Shown here: piece after piece, positions 1 to 6,799 of the stretch
Layout of the letters: each line of letters begins with the position of its first letter
Numbering within the stretch: position 1 is the stretch's first letter
Made by a program: the position numbers and the translations under genes
The notes under the pieces: model-generated
Told to the model about the DNA's origin: nothing
Seen by the model: the letters and a program-made list of their open reading frames with translations, nothing else
Database searches by the model: none
Source of the DNA: an uncultured Collinsella sp.
GTDB lineage: Bacteria > Actinomycetota > Coriobacteriia > Coriobacteriales > Coriobacteriaceae
Reading direction: 5' to 3'
Length of the DNA: 20,994 nt
Assembly (NCBI GenBank): GCA_958445895.1
Contig: CAUCTV010000022.1
Location: 1 to 20,994, forward strand

Positions 1-1580
1 CGCTCGCTTGGCGCTCGATTCGTAAGATCGAGAACATCGTGCGCGACGAGATGGACGCCGCCGGCGCCCAGGAGCTCATGATGCCCATTATGGTCGATGC
101 TGAGCTGTGGCGTGAGTCCGGCCGCATCGATGCCTATGGCAAGGAGCTCGTGCGCTTTGACGACCGTCATGGTCGCGAGTTTGTGCTGGGCCCCACGCAT
201 GAGGAGACCGTCACGGCCCTGGTGCGCAACGAGCTGCGCTCCTATAAGCAGCTGCCCGTTAACCTGTACCACATTCAGGACAAGTTCCGCGATGAGTTCC
301 GTCCCCGCTTTGGCCTGATGCGCGGTCGCGAGTTCATCATGAAGGACGCCTACAGCTTCTCTGCCACGCAGGAGAGCCTGCAGGAGGAGTATGACAAGAT
401 GAAGCAGGCCTACGCCAACATCTGCGAGCGCTGCTACATCAAGGCTCTGCCCGTTGTCGCCGACTCTGGCGAGATCGGCGGCGACACCTCTGTCGAGTAC
501 ATGGCTCTGGCCGACGCCGGCGAGGCCTCGCTCGTCTACTGCGACGATTGCGGCTTTGCTGCCGATGACGAGGCTGCAAGCACCAAGGTCGTTGTGACCG
601 AGGGCCCCGGCGACGGCACGCTTACCAAGGTCGAGACTCCGGGTATGGGCACCATCGAGGCCGTCGCCAAGTTCTTCGGCTTCCCCGAGAACGGAACGCG
701 CAAGTCGCTGGCGTTGATCGACGCCGAGGGCAAGCCGGTCGTTGCCATTGTCCCGGGCGACCACGAGCTCAATGACTGCAAGGCCGAGCATGTCTTTGGC
801 AAGGGCTATCGCATGATGACCGACGAGGAGCTTCAAGCGAACGGGCTGCACAAGGGCTTTATCGGACCAGTCAACCTGCCCGAGGGCATCCGTCTGGTTT
901 GCGACGAGAGTCTGCGCGAGTCCAAGCAGTGGGCCTGCGGTGCCAACGAGGTCGATTATCACTTTACCGGCGCCTGCCCCGAGCGCGACTTTACCGCCGA
1001 TGAGTGGGCCGACCTGGTCACCGTCGTCGCCGGCGATCCCTGCCCGCACTGCGGCAAGCCGCTCTCTGCTGCCCGTGGCATCGAGGTCTCGCAGGTCTTC
1101 CAGTTGGGTACCAAGTATTCCGAGGCCATGGGTGCCACCTTTATGGATGAGGACGGCAAGGAGAAGCCGCTGATCATGGGTTGCTACGGCGTGGGCGTGT
1201 CCCGCTCGCTCGCTGCCGTCGTGGAGCAGCACAATGACGAGCACGGCATCGTCTGGCCGGTCTCCGTTGCCCCGTACGAGGTCGCGGTGATTCCGCTTGA
1301 CCCCAAGAAGGAGGAGTGTGCGACCGTCTGCGGCCGAATCGTCGAGGGCTTGTGTGCCGAGGGTATCGAGGTTGTCGTCGACGATCGCGACGAGCGTCCC
1401 GGCTTTAAGTTTGCCGACAACGACCTTATGGGCTTCCCGTATCAGGTCGTTCTGGGCAAGCGTGGCCTCAAGAATGGCACGGTGGAGCTCAAGGACCGTG
1501 CTACCGGCGAGCGTGAGGACGTGGCGATTGACGAGGTCGTCGATAAGGTCGCCGAGCTTGTGAAGGCTGCCCGTCGCTAA
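1..1580 (+). CDS. proS: Prolyl-tRNA synthetase, 3' part (5' end outside the window)
   Basis: Charges tRNA-Pro with proline in the cytoplasm. The reading frame is open from base 3 with no stop upstream, and the residues before the first possible start (GTG at 39) already resemble ProRS, so the gene begins before the window. About 525 codons are visible of a usual ~570. Visible landmarks are GPTHEE (nt 189-206), class II motif 2 starting FRDEFRPRFG and running to KDAYSF (nt 285-359), and motif 3 GCYGVGVSRS (near nt 1178-1209). Between motifs 2 and 3 lies a long insertion of the bacterial YbaK-like editing type, including GTRKSLALI and a CPHC pair. The C-terminal anticodon-binding domain follows (VAVIPL onward). 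This makes it a bacterial-type ProRS with cis-editing of mischarged Ala-tRNA-Pro; the editing activity is inferred from the insertion. It is followed 30 bp later by a strong terminator. Confidence 0.97.
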   Translation, partial: LAWRSIRKIENIVRDEMDAAGAQELMMPIMVDAELWRESGRIDAYGKELVRFDDRHGREFVLGPTHEETVTALVRNELRSYKQLPVNLYHIQDKFRDEFRPRFGLMRGREFIMKDAYSFSATQESLQEEYDKMKQAYANICERCYIKALPVVADSGEIGGDTSVEYMALADAGEASLVYCDDCGFAADDEAASTKVVVTEGPGDGTLTKVETPGMGTIEAVAKFFGFPENGTRKSLALIDAEGKPVVAIVPGDHELNDCKAEHVFGKGYRMMTDEELQANGLHKGFIGPVNLPEGIRLVCDESLRESKQWACGANEVDYHFTGACPERDFTADEWADLVTVVAGDPCPHCGKPLSAARGIEVSQVFQLGTKYSEAMGATFMDEDGKEKPLIMGCYGVGVSRSLAAVVEQHNDEHGIVWPVSVAPYEVAVIPLDPKKEECATVCGRIVEGLCAEGIEVVVDDRDERPGFKFADNDLMGFPYQVVLGKRGLKNGTVELKDRATGEREDVAIDEVVDKVAELVKAARR

Positions 1581-1610
1581 TCGACGTTTCTGCTATTAGA
1601 TGCAATTACA

Positions 1611-1659
1611 GGACTGTCCCGTATCTCTCTTAGGATGAGATGCGGGGCAGTCCTTTTTG
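1611..1659 (+). terminator. Intrinsic terminator after proS
   Basis: A 17-bp stem (arms 1611-1627 and 1637-1653, with two G-U pairs) has a short loop and is followed by five T residues. It lies 30 bp after the proS stop and ends proS transcription ahead of the convergent minus-strand gene. Confidence 0.9.
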
Positions 1660-1682
1660 TTGCTTGAATCAGCTCGACGGGT

Positions 1683-1727
1683 AAAGGAAAACCCCACAGC
1701 CCATATTGAGCTGCGGGGTTTTCCTTT
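1683..1727 (-). terminator. Terminator of the minus-strand phosphotransferase gene, possibly bidirectional
   Basis: Arms 1683-1700 and 1710-1727 pair over 18 positions with a single G-U (minus strand) or A-C (plus strand) exception. The stem is A/T-rich at its base, so the minus-strand transcript ends in U-rich sequence. It lies 33 bp past the stop of the gene at 1760-2524 and back to back with the proS terminator. Confidence 0.85.
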
Positions 1728-1759
1728 GTGCCTCCGATGCGAAGTGAATCGCTCAGATA

Positions 1760-2524
1760 TTACTGATAATCGACGACGTCGATCCAGTTCTTCAGGAACT
1801 CATCGTTCACATTGCGCTTGCGAGCAAGCTCGGAAGCGGCGACGATGCTCGTCCACTGACGCACGACCTGCATGGGCATGTCGGCGCGGTCGCAGTAGAG
1901 CTCCAGGTAGGCCTCAGCCTGATCCTTGCTGTTGAGGGCAAAGAGCAGGTAGGTGGTGGCAACGTCGGCAGCAGGGGAGCCCTGGGTAGCGTGTGCCCAG
2001 TCGCAGACATAGAGCTGGCCGTCGTCGCCGACGATGACGTTGGAGGGGTTGAAGTCGCCGTGGCAGACCTTGAACTCCTTGGTCATGCCGTCCAGACGCT
2101 CCTGAAGGTTGTAGCGCGTGGTGGCATTAAGCTGATCAAGGCTGTCGATCATGCGGGCGAACTTGTCGCGCTGGCGGTTGAGTAGTGGGGAGGTGTAGCC
2201 GTGGATCTCGATCTGGAGGTCTACGAACATCTCGAGGTACTCACCGAAGCGCTGGGGCTCGGCAGTCATCTTCTCGGCAAGGGTGGTGCCCGGAACCTTC
2301 TCGGTCACGAGCGCCCAGCCGTTGGCATTCTCGAGCTGGGAAACCTCGAGCGCCTTGGGGCTGCGGATGCCGCACTCATTGATGCGGGCAAGATTCAAAG
2401 CCTCGTTGAACACGTCGGAGACAGGCTTGGTCTCGTTAAAGACCTTGACGATCTTGTCGCCCAGGTCGTAAACGACCTTGTTGCCACGGCGGACGAGCTC
2501 GGTCTTGGAATCGGGTAGCAGCAT
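1760..2524 (-). CDS. APH/choline-kinase-family phosphotransferase
   Basis: A 254-residue small-molecule kinase of the aminoglycoside phosphotransferase/choline kinase fold. The catalytic loop HGDFNPSN is at residues 155-162 (catalytic Asp157, metal-binding Asn162), and the metal-binding Asp sits in CDW at 174-176. The N-terminal lobe has a candidate ATP-binding lysine in DKIVKVF (residues 23-29). The ATG at 2522-2524 has a good ribosome-binding site (GAAAGGA, about 8 nt upstream). The substrate cannot be read from sequence: family members phosphorylate aminoglycosides, choline, homoserine or sugars. It lacks the features that would justify naming it a resistance gene and is more likely metabolic. 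It lies 88 bp downstream of adhE on the same strand, separated by a strong hairpin, so it may be read in part from the adhE promoter. No separate promoter was clear. Confidence 0.85.
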   Translation of the reverse strand: MLLPDSKTELVRRGNKVVYDLGDKIVKVFNETKPVSDVFNEALNLARINECGIRSPKALEVSQLENANGWALVTEKVPGTTLAEKMTAEPQRFGEYLEMFVDLQIEIHGYTSPLLNRQRDKFARMIDSLDQLNATTRYNLQERLDGMTKEFKVCHGDFNPSNVIVGDDGQLYVCDWAHATQGSPAADVATTYLLFALNSKDQAEAYLELYCDRADMPMQVVRQWTSIVAASELARKRNVNDEFLKNWIDVVDYQ

Positions 2525-2556
2525 GGTTGCATCCTTTCAACGATGCGATAGAAGCG

Positions 2557-2595
2557 ACGGCGGGGGTGTGTGAAACACCCGTGCACCCCCGCCGT
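2557..2595 (-). other. Strong hairpin between adhE and the phosphotransferase gene
   Basis: A perfect 12-bp G+C-rich stem (2557-2568 with 2584-2595) encloses a 15-nt loop. On the minus strand it lies 17 nt after the adhE stop. The T-rich run comes before rather than after the stem on that strand, so it is not a standard intrinsic terminator in the adhE direction. It could protect the adhE mRNA 3' end, cause pausing or partial termination, or act in the phosphotransferase leader. Confidence 0.6.
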
Positions 2596-2612
2596 TAAAA
2601 ACCGTGCTAAAA

Positions 2613-5261
2613 CTAGCAGACGGCGTAGTCCTGAGGCTCGCGGCCGTAGTAGGCGTCCAGGTAGAGCTCCTTGATTTCGCTCATGAGCGGGTAGCGCGGG
2701 TTAGCGCCGGTGCACTGGTCGTTGAATGCCTGCTCGGTCATCTCGTCGAGGGTGTCGAGGAAGTACTGCTCGTCAACACCGTAGTCGGCGATGGTCTTCT
2801 TGACGCCGATGAAGTCCTTGAGCTCCTCGAGCTTCGTGATGAAGTTCTCGAAGACTTCCTTGTCGTCCTTGCCCTCGATGCCGCAGTACTTGGCCATCTC
2901 GGCGTAGTTGTGCAGCGCGTTGGGGTAAGGATACTGAGAGAAGGTACCCATCTTGACGGGAGCCTCGGCGGCGTTGTAGCGCATAACGCGGGTCAGGATG
3001 ACGGCGTTGGCGATGCCGTGGGGCAGGTGATGGAAAGCGCCGAGCTTGTGGGCCATGGAGTGGTTGAGGCCCAGGAAGGCGTTGGCGAAGGCCATACCGG
3101 CCATGCAGGAGGCGTTGTGCATCTCCTCGCGGGCATGCGGGTCCTTGGCGCCGTTCGTGAAGCTGGAGGGCAGGTTCTCAAAGACGAGCTTAGCAGCGCG
3201 CTCGGAAAGGCCCTTGGTGTAGTCGGAAGCCATGATGGAGACGTAGGACTCGATGGCGTGGGTCATGACGTCGATGCCGGAGGCAGCGGTCAGGCCGCGC
3301 GGGGCGGTCATGCAGTTGTCGGCGTCGACGATAGCCATGTTGGGGAGCAGCGCGTAGTCGGCGAGCGGCCACTTGATGCCGGTCTCCTTGTCGGTGATGA
3401 TGGCGAACGGCGTGCACTCGGAGCCGGTACCCGAGGAGGTCGGGACGGCGACGAAGTAGGCCTTCTTGCCCATCTCGGGGAAGGTGAAGATACGCTTGCG
3501 GATGTCCATGAAGTCCATGGCCATGTCCTCAAACTTGCACTCGGGGTGCTCGTACATCATCCACATGATCTTGCCGGCGTCCATAGCGGAGCCACCGCCG
3601 ACGGCGATGATGGCGTCCGGCTCAAAGAGAGCCATCTGCTTGGCACCACGACGTGCGCACTGCAGCGACGGATCGGGCTCGACGTCGTAGAAGCAGTCGT
3701 GGGCGATGCCCATCTCGTCGAGCTTGGCCTCGATGGCGCGGGTGTTGCCATTCTTGAAGAGGAACTGGTCGGTGACGATGAAGGCGCGCTTCTTGCCCAT
3801 GACGTTGCCCAGCTCATCGAGGGCGACGGGCGTGGAACCCTTCTTGAAGTAGACCTTCTCGGGAGCGCGGAACCACAGCATGTTCTCACGGCGCTCGGCC
3901 ACAGTCTTAACGTTGATCAAGTGCTTCACCCCAACGTTCTCGGAGACGGAGTTGCCGCCCCAGGAGCCGCAGCCCAGGGTCAGAGACGGCTTCATGCCAA
4001 AGTTGTACAGGTCACCGATGCCGCCGTGCGAAGACGGGGTGTTGATGACGATACGGCAGGCCTTCATGACGTGCTCGAACAGGCTGATCTTCTCGGCCTG
4101 GGCGGGGTGCACGTACAGAGAGGCGGTGTGGCCCGGGCCACCGGCGAGCACCAGGTGCTCGGCCTTGTCGACGGCCTCCTGGAAGTCCTTGGCGTGGTAC
4201 ATGGCCAGGACCGGGGAGAGCTTCTCGTGGGAGAACTCCTCCTTGGCGGGGTCGGTGGAGGTGACCTCGGCGATCAGGATCTTGGTCTTGGCGGGAACCT
4301 CGATGCCGGCGAGCTCGGCGATCTTGGCGGCAGCCATGCCGGGGATGCGGTGGTCGAGAGCGCCGTTCTTGAACATGGCGGCACGCAGGGCCTCCATCTC
4401 GGCACCCTGCTTGACGAAGTAGCAGCCGCGCTTCTGGAACTCGGCCTTGACCTGGTCATAGATGCTGTCGATGACGGTCACGGACTGCTCGGAAGCGCAG
4501 ATCATGCCGTTGTCGAAGGTCTTGGAGTGGATGATGGAGTTGACGGCGAGCAGCACGTCGGCGGTGTCGTCGATGATGACCGGGGTGTTACCGGCGCCAA
4601 CGCCCAGGGCGGGCTTGCCCGAGGAGTAGGCGGCCTTGACCATGCCCGGGCCACCGGTGGCGAGGATGATGTCGACGTCGCGCATGACCATGTTGGTCAG
4701 CTCGATGGAGGGGACATCGACCCAGCCGATGATACCCTCGGGGGCACCGGCCTTGACGGCGGCGTCAAGCACGAGCTTGGCGGCGGCGATGGTGCACTTG
4801 GCGGCAGCCGGGTGCGGGGAGATGATGATGGCGTTGCGGGTCTTCAGGCTGATCAGCGTCTTGAAGATCGCAGTGGAGGTGGGGTTGGTCGTCGGGATGA
4901 CGGCGCCCACGATACCGATGGGCTCGGCGATCTTGGTGATGCCATAAGCCTCGTCGCGCTCCAGGACACCACAGGTCTTGGTGTCCTTGTAAGCGTTGTA
5001 GATGTACTCTGCGGCGTAGTGGTTCTTGATGACCTTGTCCTCAAGAACGCCGCGGCCGGTCTCCTCGATGGCCATCTTCGCCAACGGGATACGAGCCTTG
5101 TTGGCGGCCATGGCGGCCTCATAGAAGATCTTGTCGACCTGCTCCTGCGTGTACGTAGCAAAAAGCGCCTGGGCCTCTCGCATCTGAGCGAGCTTAGCCT
5201 CAAGCGCCTCTACGTTGTCCACAATTGCGGGAGTAGTGTTTTCCGGTGACTTTTTCACCAT
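2613..5261 (-). CDS. adhE: Bifunctional acetaldehyde-CoA/alcohol dehydrogenase
   Basis: Reduces acetyl-CoA to acetaldehyde and then ethanol with two NADH, regenerating NAD+ in fermentation. The 882-residue length is typical. The N-terminal CoA-acylating aldehyde dehydrogenase half has the catalytic cysteine at C255 in NGMICASEQ. After a linker near residues 450-480, the C-terminal iron-dependent alcohol dehydrogenase half has the nucleotide-binding GGGSAMDAGK (555-564). Its probable iron ligands are D664, H668, H734 and H748, each 11 residues beyond the E. coli AdhE ligands D653, H657, H723 and H737. The ATG at 5259-5261 has AAGGAG seven bases upstream. The enzyme usually assembles into cytoplasmic filaments (spirosomes). 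The gene stands opposite its neighbours with its own control region. AdhE is commonly controlled by redox regulators such as Rex, but no Rex-like site was recognised here. Confidence 0.98.
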   Translation of the reverse strand: MVKKSPENTTPAIVDNVEALEAKLAQMREAQALFATYTQEQVDKIFYEAAMAANKARIPLAKMAIEETGRGVLEDKVIKNHYAAEYIYNAYKDTKTCGVLERDEAYGITKIAEPIGIVGAVIPTTNPTSTAIFKTLISLKTRNAIIISPHPAAAKCTIAAAKLVLDAAVKAGAPEGIIGWVDVPSIELTNMVMRDVDIILATGGPGMVKAAYSSGKPALGVGAGNTPVIIDDTADVLLAVNSIIHSKTFDNGMICASEQSVTVIDSIYDQVKAEFQKRGCYFVKQGAEMEALRAAMFKNGALDHRIPGMAAAKIAELAGIEVPAKTKILIAEVTSTDPAKEEFSHEKLSPVLAMYHAKDFQEAVDKAEHLVLAGGPGHTASLYVHPAQAEKISLFEHVMKACRIVINTPSSHGGIGDLYNFGMKPSLTLGCGSWGGNSVSENVGVKHLINVKTVAERRENMLWFRAPEKVYFKKGSTPVALDELGNVMGKKRAFIVTDQFLFKNGNTRAIEAKLDEMGIAHDCFYDVEPDPSLQCARRGAKQMALFEPDAIIAVGGGSAMDAGKIMWMMYEHPECKFEDMAMDFMDIRKRIFTFPEMGKKAYFVAVPTSSGTGSECTPFAIITDKETGIKWPLADYALLPNMAIVDADNCMTAPRGLTAASGIDVMTHAIESYVSIMASDYTKGLSERAAKLVFENLPSSFTNGAKDPHAREEMHNASCMAGMAFANAFLGLNHSMAHKLGAFHHLPHGIANAVILTRVMRYNAAEAPVKMGTFSQYPYPNALHNYAEMAKYCGIEGKDDKEVFENFITKLEELKDFIGVKKTIADYGVDEQYFLDTLDEMTEQAFNDQCTGANPRYPLMSEIKELYLDAYYGREPQDYAVC

Positions 5262-5301
5262 TTGTGTCTCCTTGCGATCGGAGATTTACCCTACGTCTTG
5301 C

Positions 5302-5310
5302 ATGATAGCA
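5302..5310 (-). promoter_or_regulatory. Candidate extended -10 element for adhE
   Basis: On the minus strand this reads TGCTATCAT: the hexamer matches TATAAT at five of six positions and carries a TG extension. No good -35 is seen at 16-18 bp. Transcription would start near 5295, about 34 nt before the ATG. The element lies in the loop of a small inverted repeat (CTTGC/GCAAG, 5297-5312). Confidence 0.5.
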
Positions 5311-5353
5311 AGAAATAATTCGGTAAACGGTAAGATTCCCGTAAAAGGCATAC

Positions 5354-5383
5354 TAAAACGTTTCAATCAACTGAAACGTTTCA
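5354..5383. promoter_or_regulatory. Tandem 12-bp operator-like sites upstream of adhE
   Basis: TAAAACGTTTCA (5354-5365) and TGAAACGTTTCA (5372-5383) differ at one base and are spaced 18 bp start to start. The second is a perfect palindrome with a central CG. Relative to the proposed adhE start they lie at about -59 to -88. The shape resembles LacI/CcpA-family operators, but the half-site spacing is two bases shorter than a standard cre. The regulator is unknown, and a link to adhE is inferred from position. Confidence 0.5.
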
Positions 5384-5414
5384 ACTATAACTATCTGTCT
5401 ATTGCATTGCCCCG

Positions 5415-5463
5415 CTCATTGGGGACAGACTTACATGAGTGCTTTCACTCATTTGTGACAGAC
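5415..5463 (+). repeat. Left end of RAYT element: two core repeats around a hairpin
   Basis: A core copy CATTGGGGACAGAC (5417-5430) is followed 33 bp later by CATTTGTGACAGAC (5450-5463), which differs at two bases. Between them ATGAGTG/CACTCAT forms a 7-bp stem with a 4-base loop (5435-5452). The outer 27 bp (5415-5441) is repeated perfectly inverted at the right end. Confidence 0.8.
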
Positions 5464-5512
5464 ATGGATTTGTCATTTTGCCGTTCTGGGCCTGTTTTTG
5501 GCGCAGATTGGA

Positions 5513-5518
5513 TATAAA
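5513..5518 (+). promoter_or_regulatory. Candidate -10 element for the RAYT gene
   Basis: TATAAA lies 81 bp before the start codon in an otherwise G+C-rich region. No convincing -35 hexamer is present at 16-18 bp, so a promoter here would be weak. Confidence 0.35.
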
Positions 5519-5548
5519 TAGGTCACAGGCTCAGCATTTCGCGTTCCT

Positions 5549-5591
5549 TCTCTCCTTTTAGGTGTTGCCTGTACGGCTTTGAAAGGAGAGA
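5549..5591 (+). promoter_or_regulatory. Hairpin burying the RAYT ribosome-binding site
   Basis: TCTCTCCTTT (5549-5558) pairs perfectly over 10 bp with AAAGGAGAGA (5582-5591), which contains the whole Shine-Dalgarno sequence of the transposase. The 23-nt loop can itself pair (GCC with GGC, 5568-5578). A folded leader would block ribosome entry. IS200 transposase mRNA is known to use the same strategy. Confidence 0.75.
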
Positions 5592-5593
5592 CC

Positions 5594-6370
5594 ATGCCCC
5601 GATGCGCCCGCGAAATATCGCTCACCGGCTATTACCACGTCTTTGACCGCGGCAACTCCAAACAGATCATTTTTGAAGATGATTCCGACCGCTATCGTTT
5701 CTTATCGGACATCTCAGACAGGTTTGCGTGCCATGACGTGGCGGTGTTGGCCTGGTGCCTTATGGATAATCACTTCCATTTGATGGTTGATGACCCATAT
5801 GACAACCTTTCAAAGGCAATGCAGTGCGCGCTGACGGCCTATGCCAAGTATTTCAATGGAAAAACGGGAAGAACGGGTCACCTGTTTGATAATCGCTATT
5901 CGCGGATCGCGGTCGAGTCGGACACGCAGGCGGTGCAGTTGCTCGATTATATCCATCTCAATCCTGTGAAAGGTGTGCTCGACTCGCTCGATGCCTACCG
6001 CTGGTCAAGCTACAAGGCATACCAGCTGGGATACGATCCCTTTGATATCTGTGACGCGGCTCCTATGCTCGATATTGTCGGAGGCTCTCGTTGCTATTGC
6101 GAGCATCTCGAGGAAGTTGCCGGGCGCATCTGGTCAGTGGAGATTCTTCCGCGCCGACGGATCCCCGATGAGGACGCCCTTTCCGTTGCGCGCGAAGTTT
6201 TGCCGAGCATGGATCCTGCGCTGCTCAAGGCCCTGCCACGCTCCGAACGTGATGCCTGTCTGCTGAGGCTCAGGCGGGCACATCTCACGGTCAAGCAAAT
6301 TGCCCGTATCACCGGTATCGGCGCTACAAGCGTGACCAAGGCCACTGTAGGCTGGAAGGAGGCAGCGTGA
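5594..6370 (+). CDS. REP-associated tyrosine transposase (Y1/HUH family)
   Basis: A 258-residue single-strand DNA transposase of the IS200/IS605-related RAYT group. The metal-binding HUH motif is H60-F-H62 inside LMDNHFHLMV. The candidate nucleophilic tyrosine is Y83 or Y86 in AYAKYFN, followed by RTGHLFDNRY (93-102), which is characteristic of this group. A typical LDYIHLNPVK segment follows. The C-terminus (about 226-252) looks like a helix-turn-helix (LTVKQIARITGIGATSVTKA) and probably aids DNA recognition. The ATG at 5594 is chosen over an in-frame TTG at 5579 because AAGGAG lies five bases before it. The gene sits inside inverted repeats and its ribosome-binding site is in a hairpin. It looks somewhat less G+C-rich than neighbouring genes by eye. 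The frame is intact, so the protein is probably made. Confidence 0.93.
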   Translation: MPRCAREISLTGYYHVFDRGNSKQIIFEDDSDRYRFLSDISDRFACHDVAVLAWCLMDNHFHLMVDDPYDNLSKAMQCALTAYAKYFNGKTGRTGHLFDNRYSRIAVESDTQAVQLLDYIHLNPVKGVLDSLDAYRWSSYKAYQLGYDPFDICDAAPMLDIVGGSRCYCEHLEEVAGRIWSVEILPRRRIPDEDALSVAREVLPSMDPALLKALPRSERDACLLRLRRAHLTVKQIARITGIGATSVTKATVGWKEAA

Positions 6371-6403
6371 GGTAGGGGCCGAACCGCAGTCGGCATGCGT
6401 TAC

Positions 6404-6452
6404 GTCTGTCCCCAATGCGTTAAAACACTCATGTAAGTCTGTCCCCAATGAG
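6404..6452 (-). repeat. Right end of RAYT element: two core repeats
   Basis: GTCTGTCCCCAATG occurs at 6404-6417 and again at 6437-6450, 33 bp apart, mirroring the left end in the opposite orientation. The outer 27 bp (6426-6452) is the exact reverse complement of 5415-5441. The inner part (6416-6431) pairs less well than the left-end hairpin. Confidence 0.8.
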
Positions 6453-6455
6453 TGC

Positions 6456-6488
6456 AAAAAGGCGCCCTCCGTGGGGGAGGACGCCTTT
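6456..6488 (-). terminator. Intrinsic terminator of rpmB
   Basis: On the minus strand a 13-bp stem with one G-U pair (AAAGGCGTCCTCC with GGAGGGCGCCTTT) is followed by a U run (6456-6460). It lies 68 bp past the rpmB stop and only three bases from the outer end of the RAYT right repeat. Confidence 0.88.
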
Positions 6489-6556
6489 GGTAAGTTCTAT
6501 ATGAACGCGAGGTCTTTGACCCGGAGAGTCCGAGGTACTTGTTGGTAAGACCTTAT

Positions 6557-6745
6557 TTAGGAGCGCGCAACCTTGCCGGACTTGAGGCAGGTGGAGCAAA
6601 CGTTCATCTTGCGACGGTGACCATCGACGACGACGTAAACGCGCTGGATGTTGGGGCGGAACTTACGGTTGGTGACGCGGTGAGAGTGGCTGATGGAGCG
6701 ACCGGCAACGGGGTGCTTACCGCAAACTTCGCAAACTTTGGACAT
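6557..6745 (-). CDS. rpmB: 50S ribosomal protein L28
   Basis: A 62-residue ribosomal protein of the large subunit. It begins MSKVCEVCGK and contains SHSHRVTNRKFRPNIQ, typical of L28. It is of the zinc-binding type, with cysteine pairs C5/C8 and C50/C53. The ATG at 6743-6745 is chosen because AAGGAGG lies about seven bases upstream; an upstream in-frame start would add 16 unlike residues. It is a single gene with its own promoter and terminator. The zinc-type form is often paralleled by a zinc-free paralogue elsewhere in the genome, which cannot be checked here. Confidence 0.97.
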   Translation of the reverse strand: MSKVCEVCGKHPVAGRSISHSHRVTNRKFRPNIQRVYVVVDGHRRKMNVCSTCLKSGKVARS

Positions 6746-6799
6746 AACTGACCCTCCTTGGGCGACAAACGAACATGTCGCGTTAACAAACAAGCCTGA

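Larger units (their letters stand above)
5415..6452 (+). mobile_element. RAYT (REP-associated Y1 transposase) element with inverted ends
   Basis: A 258-codon Y1/HUH transposase gene is flanked by perfect 27-bp inverted repeats (5415-5441 and 6426-6452). Each end also holds a second copy of the 14-bp core exactly 33 bp away from the first, on the inner side. No target-site duplication was seen at the outer edges, which fits single-strand HUH chemistry. Established knowledge: RAYT proteins act on REP-type imperfect palindromes and are usually single-copy, domesticated genes. Whether this unit moves as a whole or only acts on such repeats elsewhere cannot be told from one window. Confidence 0.8.

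Noticed and set aside
1611..1659. A possible relationship of the proS terminator to the RAYT end repeats, because both contain a CTGTCCC string
   Set aside because: The similarity is limited to a few bases, and the rest of the stem is different. It is a normal terminator.
1760..2524. Calling the APH-family gene an aminoglycoside resistance gene
   Set aside because: Only the general kinase motifs are present. The same fold serves many metabolic kinases, and the context (next to adhE) does not suggest resistance.
2604..5249. An 881-codon open frame on the plus strand, opposite nearly the whole of adhE
   Set aside because: It is made of repeated V/L/D/G/H-rich strings, which arise when a G+C-biased codon pattern is read on the other strand. 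It has no recognisable domain, and AdhE on the minus strand is unmistakable.
5400..6470. Target-site duplication flanking the RAYT element
   Set aside because: No matching direct repeat was found outside 5415 and 6452. HUH transposition does not normally create one.
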